Below are positions 1 to 7,493 of a stretch of DNA of 64,000 nt, piece by piece. The stretch lies in assembly GCF_026810445.1 (NCBI RefSeq), contig NZ_CP113949.1:3534001-3598000 (forward strand), written 5' to 3'. Source of the DNA: Pseudomonas sp. BSw22131 (GTDB lineage Bacteria; Pseudomonadota; Gammaproteobacteria; Pseudomonadales; Pseudomonadaceae). Under the pieces are notes generated by a model. It did no database searches, was not told the origin of the DNA, and was given only the letters and a program-made list of their open reading frames with translations. A program made the translations under genes and the position numbers. Within the stretch, counting starts at the first letter, position 1, and every line of letters begins with the position of its first letter.

Positions 1-183
1 ATTGGCTTGAGCATTGTCCCGCACTACCCGATCGGCGCGGATCACCAGTATGCTGCCGGAAAGTTCCGTCACGTGGGCCGGGCAGGCTTTGGCCCTTGGA
101 ATCGAAAGGATGCTCATGATGAATGCCGCCCCCACTATGAGCAGCAGCGAAACCACCAAATAAAAGATAGCGGTGGCTATTAG
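1..183. other. Undetermined partial coding segment at window edge
   Basis: Both strands are open here and I cannot decide between them. Forward, frame 1 is open from the edge to a TAG at 181-183 and would be the hydrophilic C-terminus of a protein ending KDSGGY, 30 bases before the next gene. Reverse, a frame gives a hydrophobic stretch (FYLVVSLLLIVGAAFIMS) followed by a polar region running off the left edge, which reads like the membrane anchor of a small exported protein. The reverse reading looks slightly more protein-like. The flanking sequence would settle it. Confidence 0.3.
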
Positions 184-213
184 TGCAATTGACTGCGCAA
201 GGACTCAAATCCA

Positions 214-747
214 ATGACAGATAGCTTGGACAATGTGCTACTTATCGCGCTAGCGGACGGCGCACTCGACAAATTTATCGTCGGCGAGCCTTTCTATTTT
301 CAAGAAGCCAAGGCAGACACAAAAGAACCACAAAATGTACACAATGCCTTCGACTTACTAGTGCTCGACTATTGGATCAGGACCAAAGATGAAACGTTTC
401 TCGGCGAATTTGCAACAGCAATGTTGAAGGCTCTGGGAACCTACCCAGACAAAAATCGAGCGATTTATGCTGTATCCGACTGGATCCAGTATTACCACTA
501 TTGCTTGACCCAAAAGAAGTCAAATCCTGACGGCAATTATCGTGAGCTTTTTGAAATGGATACAGACGGCATCGCAGGTACGCTCAAGCACGAACTTGAG
601 GTCAACAAAGTTGAATTGATTAACGACACGCGGTGGGCAGGCGAGTCGTGGAACAGTAAGCAAGGTCTCTGGGAGCCATTGATGCGCATGGCGTTAGGCG
701 TTCGGGATAAGTTTGAAGGTCCCGACTTCGTGCCTAATAATCTTTAG
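214..747 (+). CDS. Hypothetical protein, putative immunity protein
   Basis: This 177-aa acidic soluble protein has no signal peptide or membrane segment, and I do not recognise its family. An AAGGA sequence about 10 bases before the ATG supports the start. The last ~45 residues (RWAGESWNSKQGLWEPLMR then GPDFVPNNL) recur in a fragment at 854-1018, and the final GPDFVP motif recurs again at 1680-1709. Its place among other immunity-like genes and toxin remnants suggests an orphan immunity protein for a T6SS or contact-dependent toxin. That is inference from context only. The AT-richer codon use compared with the T6SS genes fits recent transfer. Confidence 0.6.
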   Translation: MTDSLDNVLLIALADGALDKFIVGEPFYFQEAKADTKEPQNVHNAFDLLVLDYWIRTKDETFLGEFATAMLKALGTYPDKNRAIYAVSDWIQYYHYCLTQKKSNPDGNYRELFEMDTDGIAGTLKHELEVNKVELINDTRWAGESWNSKQGLWEPLMRMALGVRDKFEGPDFVPNNL

Positions 748-853
748 TAGCCTGCGGGTAGCGACCGGGACTGGATGATTGTAAGTCAACAAGCTTACCG
801 CAGGGTGGCGGCAGTCTCAGCTTCAACACCACAAGAGCAGCGATGCCGAGCCG

Positions 854-1018
854 ATGACAGAAATCACGGCAGACCGCAGGGCCGAGTTGACCTCCGACCA
901 ACGCTGGGCCAGCGCTCCGTGGGACAGCACTGCGGGCTTGTGGGATCCCCTGGTGCGCACGGCTCACCACGTTCGGGACAGGCTCAACGGCCCTGACTAC
1001 GTTCCTGATGGCGCGTAA
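854..1018 (+). pseudogene. Truncated second copy of the 214-747 gene (3' end only)
   Basis: Read from an ATG at 854, this frame gives 54 residues that align along their length with the C-terminus of the preceding gene: RWASAPWDSTAGLWDPLVR against RWAGESWNSKQGLWEPLMR, then VRDRLNGPDYVP against VRDKFEGPDFVP. Nothing upstream matches the remaining ~125 residues, so this is a remnant of a tandem duplication that lost its 5' part. The two copies have diverged a good deal at nucleotide level, so the duplication is old, or the second copy arrived separately. Confidence 0.65.
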
Positions 1019-1063
1019 TAATTTGAAGGATCGGCACCGGGTCATCAGGTCAGAAGCGGCAAC

Positions 1064-1598
1064 ATGATTACAATCAGCAAAAGACCATCTGAAGCACTCG
1101 GGGATCATTGCGCAAACCCAACCTCTCGCCTGATTAACAAACCTCTGCCGGAGGGATGCGTCATTGAGACTGAGGATCTATTGCTGGATCTAACAACCGA
1201 TCTAGGCGGAGCAGTAGTCTTCCCCCGAGGTACACAACTCGCGACCCGGACCGGGACCTACTACCTCATCTATGGCCTATCAGGCGACAGATACAACATC
1301 TTCCACAGGAACGAGCTGCATTCCGCACGAATCCCGGACAACACCTACACATTCGGCGAGTCGCCGATGGGCGATCAGTTTTGCATCGATAAGGCAACTG
1401 GAGCGGTACATTAATGGGTACACGACGCAGCGAATGAAGGCCGGGGATATGTTTTAATTTCGTCCAGTGTAGAGGACCTCCTCAACCGGTTAGCACCAGA
1501 CGAGACAAGCGATAGCGAAGCGTTGGAGCAAAAAGATCGTCAGCATCGATTTGTCCTTCTGAGATATCAAGTTGATTATTTGCATCGAAATCCAGCAG
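1064..1598 (+). pseudogene. SMI1/KNR4-like immunity gene broken by an in-frame stop
   Basis: An ATG at 1064 opens a 116-codon frame that stops at TAA 1412-1414. The same frame then stays open to 1681. Across the stop the protein reads YTFGESPMGDQFCID, then GAVH-stop-WVHD, then GYVLISSSVEDLLNRL. This matches the C-terminal half of SMI1/KNR4-type immunity proteins (FGed..Gd.iCld...g.VyfWdH....la.sfeelL..L), where the stop position is normally an aromatic residue. One base change (TAY to TAA) would explain the break. SMI1/KNR4 proteins are known immunity proteins of polymorphic toxin systems. The N-terminal third is less recognisable. A short 116-aa product might still be made. Confidence 0.6.
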
Positions 1599-1712
1599 AT
1601 GGAAGTACAGGGACAAATACGAAAATCCCATGGTGCCGAAGCTATCATCTACTCGCCTGGCAATCGCCGAGGAAAGCCTAACGGCCCGGATTTCGTACCC
1701 GCGAACCTATAA
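1599..1712 (+). pseudogene. Fragment ending in the third GPDFVP tail
   Basis: A 37-codon frame overlapping the end of the SMI1-like remnant reads MEVQGQIRKSHGAEAIIYS and ends GKPNGPDFVPANL. The last ten residues match the C-termini of the protein at 214-747 and the fragment at 854-1018 (GPD[FY]VP). The rest does not align with them, so this may be a chimera of a toxin-like end and the repeated tail. No ribosome binding site is evident. It is probably not expressed as a separate protein. Confidence 0.4.
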
Positions 1713-1741
1713 GCTCCTACGTGACGCAAGCATTCCAGACC

Positions 1742-1748
1742 AAGGAGG
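1742..1748 (+). promoter_or_regulatory. Strong ribosome binding site
   Basis: AAGGAGG lies 12 bases before the ATG at 1761 and fixes the start of the ADP-ribosylglycohydrolase gene. It is one of the few near-perfect Shine-Dalgarno sequences in this island. Confidence 0.7.
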
Positions 1749-1760
1749 CAAGAAAATCCC

Positions 1761-2819
1761 ATGATCGACCTGCGCAGCCCAACGTTATTTGTCAGCGAAT
1801 ACGCCCATCGATATGACTCTCTTTTGCCGCAAGCTACACCGCGCGGCGACACCTACGTCGAACCTGAATGTTTACGCGCCCGCCGTTCCTCGCTCACCCA
1901 TGATCAGTCGCTGGACAGAGCCAAGGGAGCGCTACTGGGTCTCGCCATAGGCGACGCGGTGGGTACTACACTTGAGTTTCTGCCCCGTGACAAAAAACAC
2001 GTTCATGGCCTGGAAGGCGCAGGCCCCTTCCATCTCAAGCTTGGCGAGTGGACGGACGACACGAGCATGGCGCTGTGCCTGGCGGAAACGTATCTCGCTC
2101 ACCAACACTTCGACTCCAGCGATTATCTGGACCGGCTCTGCCAGTGGTACAAACAGGGATCTAACAGCGTCAACGGTGTTTGTTTCGACATCGGTAATGC
2201 CACGCGGGCTGCGCTGGATGGATGGCTAACACAAGGTTTGGGTTGGCTTGGCAACACGGAACCCAATACCGCTGGCAACGGTTCCATCATGCGATTGGCA
2301 CCGACGGCTATTTTCAGGCGTCATAGCCTGGCTGCCACGTGGCGGGACAGCCAAAGCCAAAGTCGCGCAACCCATCGTGCTCTGGAAGCGGTAAGTTGCT
2401 GCGAGCTTTTGGGTGCGCAATTGCATCTGGCGCTGAACGGCGCAGACAAAACGGAGTTATGCGCGCCAAGGGTTCGACCGCTGCAACCCCGGGCGATGAT
2501 CATAAATGCGGGTGAATACAAAGACAAAACCCGCGACCAGATCCGCTCCACCGGTTATGCCATTGATACATTGGAAGCCGCACTCTGGGCAGTCTGGACT
2601 ACCGATAATTTCAAGGATGCGGTATTGCTCGCAGCAAACCTCGCAGACGATGCCGATACGGTTGCGGCCGTCACGGGGCAGTTGGCCGGTGCGCTGTACG
2701 GTGTGTCAGGCATGCCGGAAGAATGGGTCGCCAAGGTGGCATGGTCAGCACATATTCAGCATCTGGCGGAGCAGCTTCACGATCAGGCGCCGCTCACAGA
2801 CGAATTCGCAAAAATGTAG
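1761..2819 (+). CDS. ADP-ribosylglycohydrolase (DraG family), putative immunity protein
   Basis: This 352-aa protein has the DraG-family layout: GLAIGDAVG at residues ~60-68, the metal-binding WTDDTSMA at ~97-104, [10 protein letters not shown] in the middle, and the second metal site as [18 protein letters not shown] near ~293-310 (DDADT in place of the more usual GDSDT/GDADT). Such enzymes remove ADP-ribose from arginine or other residues. In T6SS biology the Tri1 immunity protein is an ADP-ribosylhydrolase that counters the Tre1 toxin. Its place in an island of immunity genes makes a protective role likely, but no ADP-ribosyltransferase gene remains nearby. The ~50-residue N-terminal extension before the catalytic fold is unassigned. 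A housekeeping de-ADP-ribosylation role cannot be excluded. Confidence 0.85.
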   Translation: MIDLRSPTLFVSEYAHRYDSLLPQATPRGDTYVEPECLRARRSSLTHDQSLDRAKGALLGLAIGDAVGTTLEFLPRDKKHVHGLEGAGPFHLKLGEWTDDTSMALCLAETYLAHQHFDSSDYLDRLCQWYKQGSNSVNGVCFDIGNATRAALDGWLTQGLGWLGNTEPNTAGNGSIMRLAPTAIFRRHSLAATWRDSQSQSRATHRALEAVSCCELLGAQLHLALNGADKTELCAPRVRPLQPRAMIINAGEYKDKTRDQIRSTGYAIDTLEAALWAVWTTDNFKDAVLLAANLADDADTVAAVTGQLAGALYGVSGMPEEWVAKVAWSAHIQHLAEQLHDQAPLTDEFAKM

Positions 2820-2829
2820 GTTGCTGAAC

Positions 2830-3093
2830 ATGAAATACAAGCGAATCCAGGTAAACCGAGAAGAAATGTTCTCTCTGGGAGTCGAAGAAACCTCAGGCCA
2901 GTTCTACGTGTCATTACCCGTAAGCAGCGGCTTCGCGGACTACGAAGAATATTATGCAATTGACGGGCACATGTTCGAACGGTTCCAGAACGATCTTGCC
3001 TCAGCAGTTCAATTCGTAAACCGCTGCCGCCGACGTGAACTCGACGAGTTGCTGATGGAAAAGCCAGGCTGGAACCGAGGCAGCGCGATTTAG
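2830..3093 (+). CDS. Hypothetical 87-aa protein, paralogue A
   Basis: The frame is open from 2506, but the convincing start is the ATG at 2830, ten bases after the previous stop, because the same-length paralogue at 3402-3665 begins at the matching place. Shared blocks are FSLGVEETSGQFYVSLPV, YEEYYAID, and CRRRELDELLMEKPG near the C-terminus, ending RGSAI/RGTAI. It is small, soluble and acidic with a basic tail. I do not recognise the family. Its duplication beside a truncated HD-hydrolase copy and an ADP-ribosylhydrolase suggests an immunity or regulatory role (inference). Confidence 0.65.
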   Translation: MKYKRIQVNREEMFSLGVEETSGQFYVSLPVSSGFADYEEYYAIDGHMFERFQNDLASAVQFVNRCRRRELDELLMEKPGWNRGSAI

Positions 3094-3120
3094 CAAACAC
3101 CCACTTCCGGGGTTAAACGA

Positions 3121-3351
3121 TTGACGTCTACCGACCTGCGGCACCTGTACGACAAAGCCTGCCTCTTCGCCTCCCAGGCTCACGCCGGTCAGATGATGAA
3201 GGGGGCAGATCTGCCGTACACCACCCATGTTGCAATGGTCGCGAACGAGCTGATTTTTGCGGACCAGGAAAGTGACATCGGTGATATGGCAATCGCCATG
3301 CCCGCCGCGCTTCTGCACGACGTGATCGAGGACACTTGCCGGCATCAGTGA
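3121..3351 (+). pseudogene. Truncated alarmone-hydrolase-like (HD) gene copy
   Basis: From a TTG at 3121 the 76 residues align with the first ~72 of the intact gene at 10779-11333: LPYTTHVAMVANELIFA is identical, and the catalytic HDVIEDT block is present. The frame then ends at CRHQ-stop. The second half, including the KLCDRITN motif needed for the metal site, is missing from all frames. This is a 3'-deleted duplicate and is unlikely to be an active hydrolase. Confidence 0.7.
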
Positions 3352-3401
3352 GAGATATCCGCGGATCGATTTACAACAACTCCACTACCGTAGAGGACAT
3401 T

Positions 3402-3665
3402 ATGGATTTTACAGACATCTACTTTAACCGCGAGGAACGCTTCTCACTAGGTATAGAGGAAACGTCCGGAAAGTTCTATGTTTCATTTCCTGTTAGAAAT
3501 GACAGGATTGAGTATGAGGAATATTACGAAATTGACCGTGCGCAGTTTGACCTTTTTCAAAAGGATCTCAATGCCGCACTGGCGTTCGTCACCAAATGCC
3601 GCCACAGAGAGCTAGACGAGTTGCTGATCCAGAAGCCGGGTAGTAGAAGAGGGACGGCTATTTAA
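3402..3665 (+). CDS. Hypothetical 87-aa protein, paralogue B
   Basis: Starting at the ATG at 3402, this 87-aa protein is the same length as the one at 2830-3093 and alike throughout: FSLGIEETSGKFYVSFPV, YEEYYEIDRAQFDLF and CRHRELDELLIQKPG. The frame extends upstream to 3336, but that part overlaps the end of the truncated HD copy and has no counterpart in paralogue A. The two copies flank the truncated HD gene, so they probably duplicated together with it. Function unknown; an immunity-type role is possible from context. Confidence 0.65.
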   Translation: MDFTDIYFNREERFSLGIEETSGKFYVSFPVRNDRIEYEEYYEIDRAQFDLFQKDLNAALAFVTKCRHRELDELLIQKPGSRRGTAI

Positions 3666-3798
3666 TTCACGGAATCTATCCGCGAATATGGCAGCAGCTG
3701 GGACTGGAAACATCCAGCAGCGAGGCTAATCGACTCAAGTTGTTGCGGGACTCACGACAACAGGGGGTGAGCGGCAGTCAGCAAAAATTTAGATAAAA

Positions 3799-3957
3799 AG
3801 ACGACAAGGAACGTCAATGTGACCCTGTATCGCCTACACCGATTCATGCTTGCCTTAGCGGCAATCCTGGTCTGTATCTCACGGACCTATGACCGGAACA
3901 GCTAAAAAGCGCTTGAAGGCGTGATTGCCGAGCAACAGAGACAACTTTCTATCATAA
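3799..3957 (+). pseudogene. Degenerate copy of the periplasmic protein gene at 6704
   Basis: The DNA from about 3799 (GACAAGGAACGTCAATGTGA) matches 6704-6870 at nucleotide level over some 150 bases: the signal-peptide region (CTTGCCTTAGCGGCAA) and the segment GAAAAGCGCTTGAA..GTCATTGC.GAGCAACAGA are recognisable. It has lost its start codon and carries stops and small indels. The similarity ends near 3957. Confidence 0.65.
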
Positions 3958-3960
3958 TTT

Positions 3961-4721
3961 TTGGCGATCTTTGGCAGAGCCTTGATAAATTCAGCCAGTC
4001 CAATCAAGTTTCAGCGAAGGGCCGCAAAGCGCTCACAACGTTTGGCAGGGCTCCCCCGCGGCGATAGGGCAGTGGCGCCCAAGCCCATGGCTACGTGGGG
4101 GGGCAGCCGCATCGACAATTTTCGCCGGGCCATCGCCCTCTCCTACCCTTCGTTCAGTAATATCTGAAACGCAAATGAGCGTCGATTAAGATCGAGCAGA
4201 ACCTCCCGGTATTACTGAAACTGGTCAAAGAAGTCTCCAGGATTCTGGGCGGTAGCGTAGCAACCAGCTCAATCTTTAGAGGCGTAACGGGTGTTTTCCG
4301 ATTCGGCGATGACCGGTAGCCGCTGTCGGTGGCGGTGGCGGCTAGGTTTGCAGGTCGGTAATTTGATTCTGATGGGTCTGTGGCTAGGCCAAGGCATGTG
4401 CGCCATCGACGAATATTTCTACCAAGACCTTCCCGCCCGCCTCTCGGTCCTCCAAGAACGCATAACAACCGCGTGGCATGCCGAAAATGGCTACAAGTCC
4501 CAGAACCCGACCTGCCAAGCGGCTCTGGTGCTCTGATCGATGGACGCCCCGAAAGCGTCGCCCACTTACTTGTTCGCAGAAAGGAGCAACTGATAGTGCT
4601 GCTGCTCACAGCAATCGTCACCTACCTCACGCGTGGGCCGGTGAAAGCGGGTGTGGTTGGCAGCGTGGAAAGCATTGGTGCGCGCAGGGCGAGCCTTGGA
4701 TCGGGAATGCGCAATAAATAG
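3961..4721 (+). pseudogene. Polymorphic toxin body (DUF6861-like), multiply frameshifted
   Basis: No frame is open throughout, but three frames in order give recognisable pieces: PVLLKLVKEVSRILGGSVAT at 4206-4266; QVGNLILMGLWLGQ then AIDEYFYQDLPARLSVLQE at 4345-4470; and ALIDGRPESVAHLLVRRKE then LIVLLLTAIVTYLTRGPVKAG at 4534-4660, ending GSGMRNK-stop at 4721. From memory this series matches the central transmembrane region of large Pseudomonas polymorphic toxins annotated DUF6861, which precedes the variable toxic tip. Stretches upstream to ~3961 (KALTTFGRAPP) may belong as well. The neighbouring immunity-like genes fit this. The family name is recalled, not searched. Confidence 0.55.
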
Positions 4722-4826
4722 ATGGCTGAGTGGCAGTGGAGAAAACTGTGGGCGCACTACAATATGTGATACCCAATAGATCCTATTGGGCCCCCGCAGA
4801 AAAAATAGGCACCATTGGAAATTAAA

Positions 4827-5114
4827 ATGAATATTAAAGACGTTGAAAGTTCCGCTATCGAGCTAGAGAAAAACCTCAAAATCTATGCACAGCAAGATCA
4901 CGAGGCTGCTGAATTGCAGGCAGACTTACAGCCGCTATTAAATCTAATAAAAACAGGAAGATTCAACACACCTATACAATGGGGACAAATTCCAGGTCGA
5001 TACAGGCTGAGTGAAAAAGGGCTGCAGAGATATAACAACCTTGAAGAGGCATTTGCGCGTTTTTCAATAGAGGTTACGGGGGGGAGAATCCCCGGCCTTA
5101 AAGCTCTTTCGTGA
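4827..5114 (+). CDS. Small helical protein, putative immunity protein (copy 1 of 3)
   Basis: This 95-aa protein starts at the ATG at 4827; an in-frame TTG at 4815 is less likely. It belongs to a three-member local family with 5241-5549 and 7182-7493. The shared pattern is a charged helical N-terminal half (L..L...A), then IPG+..L.E..LQ+Y+.L.EA+..F.IE.TGG. This copy is the most diverged, with QIPGRYRLSEKGLQRYNNLE. Size, predicted all-helical character and position straight after a dead toxin body suggest immunity. Tsi6, the immunity protein of the NAD(P) glycohydrolase Tse6, is similar in size, but I cannot claim homology. The DNA is AT-rich compared with the T6SS genes. Confidence 0.6.
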   Translation: MNIKDVESSAIELEKNLKIYAQQDHEAAELQADLQPLLNLIKTGRFNTPIQWGQIPGRYRLSEKGLQRYNNLEEAFARFSIEVTGGRIPGLKALS

Positions 5115-5240
5115 GGATAGAAAAAAATATGATATATAGAAAGCATCTCATGCGATTTTAATCGTAGCAAGTATGATCCGTACAGAGGCGAATACTTTCA
5201 ACCGAGGATAGCAGCCACCAATTTAAATAAGGGATACGTA

Positions 5241-5549
5241 ATGAACATGCCCGAGTTAAAAACAACTGCTGGAGAGCTGCGTCGCGTCCTAAATAACTAT
5301 GTCGCTATTGATACGACTGCAGCAGCATTACTGGCTCAGCTTGAAAATTTACTGGATCGTGCCGAACGTGGAGCTATTTTGCAAGAAGTGGAGATCAGAG
5401 ATATACCGGGCTATAAAGCTTTAACTGAAACTGAACTACAACAGTACAATGATTTGTCGGAGGCGTACGCAGCCTTCTACATTCAACTCACAGGTGGAGA
5501 GTCCGACGCTTTAAGATTATTTAAATCAAGACATCAGAATCACGTATAG
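5241..5549 (+). CDS. Small helical protein, putative immunity protein (copy 2 of 3)
   Basis: The protein has 102 residues. AAGGGA nine bases before the ATG at 5241 supports the start; a second ATG lies at 5247. The core RDIPGYKALTETELQQYNDL followed by YAAFYIQLTGG is closely matched in the copy at 7182 (RDIPGYKLLADTDLQQYDDL). It immediately precedes the NAD glycohydrolase-like toxin tail at 5556, so it may protect against that toxin or a relative, although the gene downstream of a toxin is more often the cognate one. Confidence 0.6.
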   Translation: MNMPELKTTAGELRRVLNNYVAIDTTAAALLAQLENLLDRAERGAILQEVEIRDIPGYKALTETELQQYNDLSEAYAAFYIQLTGGESDALRLFKSRHQNHV

Positions 5550-5555
5550 CACATT

Positions 5556-6019
5556 AATTTTCTTCACACCTTCACCGTGGAGCCCCTTGGAACGGACAAA
5601 GAGCGTTCGCAGTTTGAGGTTCCGGGAGGACGTCTATGGAATTGGTATTCAGTCATATCGGACATCATACCAACGCAACTCGGAGTGAATCCGATGAAAA
5701 AGTATGGGAGCCAAAGGAAATACCCCAAAGATTAACACTTACCAAACTGAAGGAAAAGTATCAGCATTACGAATGCATTTCGAAATCAGCACTTGACGAT
5801 TTCTCTATCCGCGAAGAGCTATTTCAGATATTAGGTGGAGCCAGAAAATTATTTGGGGCGAATAGTGAAGGACTCACAGCCGCAGAAATTAAATCTAAAC
5901 TTGCACTCCCTGAACTCCCACCCTTTATCTCGGAAGTATCAGTACCAGCAGGAAATCGAGTCAGAACCGGCGTGGTTAATCCAGTTTTCGGAGGGATAGG
6001 GAATGCTACGCAATACTAG
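5556..6019 (+). pseudogene. Orphan toxin C-terminus, NAD(P) glycohydrolase-like, frameshifted
   Basis: The frame from 5636 gives KVWEPKEIPQRLTLTKLKE, then GLTAAEIKSKLALPELPPF, then EVSVPAGNRVRTGVVNPVFG and GNATQY-stop. The 3' part follows the pattern of Tse6/TNT-type NAD(P) glycohydrolase tips (LALP..P..I.eV.VPaGt..R.G.v...fG..GG..Qy). Upstream, a different frame is the coding-like one (FEVPGGRLWNWYSVISDII through GVNP). The two join if one base is restored near 5693, giving GVN-P-DEKVWEP. The fragment therefore has a one-base deletion, no credible full-length start and probably a slightly shortened end. GGGAGGA before 5636 could still allow translation of the 127-aa part. Homology is judged by eye. 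Confidence 0.55.
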
Positions 6020-6073
6020 CGCCTCCAACGCTTGCCAACGTCCACATTTAACAACACAGTAAGGCTCGGCCAA

Positions 6074-6419
6074 TGAACAAAATACCATTTGTTATTTCCA
6101 ATAGAAAACTCACCATCGACGGGCATATGATCGGTATACTGCACAGTATAGAAGAGGCATTCACGCACCATAATTTCATAGTGGTTAGAGTGAAACCCCA
6201 GTCGGCATAATATTTAACAGGAATGTTTTTGGCATCGGATTTTATGGAGAAATTCTCTGGCAAATCGAAGAAAGCCCACATGGCACGCAAAAAGATAAGC
6301 CGTATGTGAATGTATACATAAGCGAGAATAAGGAACTTATTTCTGGCAACTGGAACGGAGTTAGCTATTCCGTTAACTGTGAAAATGGAAAAATCACTAC
6401 CGTATCATTTGATAAATAG
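6074..6419 (+). pseudogene. Immunity-like gene with a one-base deletion
   Basis: An ATG at 6074 opens 45 codons (MNKIPFVISNRKLTIDG through VVRVKPQSA) ending at TAA 6209-6211. Adding one C to the CCCC run at 6196-6199 restores VKPPVGIIFNRNVFGI and continues as GEILWQIEESPHGTQKDKPY then GNWNGVSYSVNCENGK to TAG 6417-6419, giving about 115 residues. The pattern 'WQI.ESPHG...DKPY....I.....L...NW.G..Y.V...nG' is one I have seen in small hypothetical proteins beside Pseudomonas polymorphic toxins. It lies just downstream of the toxin tail, the usual place for a cognate immunity gene. Sequencing error cannot be excluded from one read of the sequence. Confidence 0.6.
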
Positions 6420-6703
6420 AAACTGATCCCAACACTAAGAAATGCAGGAGTTCGATAAATATGAGCCTAACAACCGAGCAATTTGGTAGGCTTAGCTCAC
6501 ATAGAACCAACAACACCACTGGTTTGTGTTGACAGCATGATTCTGAATACAGTTGACCGCTAAAAGCGCCAGTGGACGCTTACTACATAGCCATCCATCG
6601 CGGATGCGGCCTGAAGATCCAGTTGCCAGGGTCATCCCGAGCCAAATTCACACTGCAAAACCTCCTACCCAAAAAACACACGTCCGAATCAATAGGCTTG
6701 CGA

Positions 6704-7132
6704 ATGACAACAAGGAACATCAATTTGACCCTGTATCGCCTGAGCCCATTCGCGCTTGCCTTAGCGGCAACCATGGCCTGCATCTCACCGACCTATGCCC
6801 AGGACAGCGAAAAAGCGCTTGAAAGCGTCATTGCTGAGCAACAGAAACAACTTCCCATCATGCTGGACCCGATAACCCGTATCGACAACATCTCCTACGC
6901 CAATCACAACGTGCTCTACAAGATCACGCTTTATGGCTTTGATAATCGGCCAGGTGAGCGGGTGTACTACGAGAGCTACCTTACTCAGCAGATCCAGAAG
7001 GCGCTGTGCAGCCAGACAGCCTATCTGCTCTTGCTTGAACTTGGGAACAAGATCACCTACCGCTACTCCAGCAGCCAGGCCGAGCCTATTACTGAAATCA
7101 CCTTTGGACCTGAGACTTGCCGAAAAGTGTAG
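6704..7132 (+). CDS. Exported periplasmic protein, putative immunity protein
   Basis: The frame is open from 6572, but the start is the ATG at 6704. It begins a signal peptide (basic MTTRN, a hydrophobic stretch including ALALAATMA, and SPTYA before the cut), and the homologous DNA at 3799 also begins there. The mature ~110 residues include YANHNVLYKITLYGFDNRP, QIQKALCSQTAYLLLLELG and a final TFGPETCRKV, so two cysteines could pair in the periplasm. A degenerate copy lies at 3799-3957 and a fragment of its 3' end at 7605-7677, so the locus has been duplicated at least twice. Location and copying suggest an immunity protein against a toxin acting in the periplasm. The family is not recognised. 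Confidence 0.6.
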   Translation: MTTRNINLTLYRLSPFALALAATMACISPTYAQDSEKALESVIAEQQKQLPIMLDPITRIDNISYANHNVLYKITLYGFDNRPGERVYYESYLTQQIQKALCSQTAYLLLLELGNKITYRYSSSQAEPITEITFGPETCRKV

Positions 7133-7181
7133 TTGTTGCTTCCTTGAAACTAAATGGCGAAATCGATAATTAGGAATCCAC

Positions 7182-7493
7182 ATGAACACTGCAACATTAA
7201 AGCAGGCGGCGCTGGACTTACGTGAAAAACTCGAATTTTACAAGTCAAAAGACCGCGCTGCATTGCGCCTATATGAACAGATGAAGCCTTTAATTATAGA
7301 TGCTGAAAATGAAATGATTCATGAAAAAATGGAACCAAGAGATATTCCAGGTTACAAGTTGCTAGCGGATACAGACCTGCAGCAATATGATGACCTTTCG
7401 AAGGCATACAGCAAATTCTATGTTGAGCTTACCGACGGGCGAAACACTAAAACTTACCAGATAATCCAAGAAATGATGAAAAAAACACTATAA
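7182..7493 (+). CDS. Small helical protein, putative immunity protein (copy 3 of 3)
   Basis: AGGA eight bases before the ATG at 7182 supports the start of this 103-aa protein. It shares PRDIPGYKLLADTDLQQYDD and YSKFYVELTDGR with the 5241 gene, and more loosely with the 4827 gene. It follows the periplasmic protein gene by 49 bases and may be cotranscribed with it. It is acidic, with a lysine-rich end (MMKKTL). AT-rich codon use sets it apart from the T6SS genes. Function unknown; probably the same role as its paralogues. Confidence 0.6.
   Translation: MNTATLKQAALDLREKLEFYKSKDRAALRLYEQMKPLIIDAENEMIHEKMEPRDIPGYKLLADTDLQQYDDLSKAYSKFYVELTDGRNTKTYQIIQEMMKKTL

Noticed and set aside
2506..2829. Longer 195-aa version of the gene ending at 3093
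   Set aside because: The upstream part lies inside the ADP-ribosylhydrolase gene in another frame, and the paralogue at 3402 supports the start at 2830.
4827..5549. Naming the ~100-aa genes tsi6
   Set aside because: Size and context are suggestive, but I cannot align them convincingly with Tsi6 by eye, so no symbol is given.
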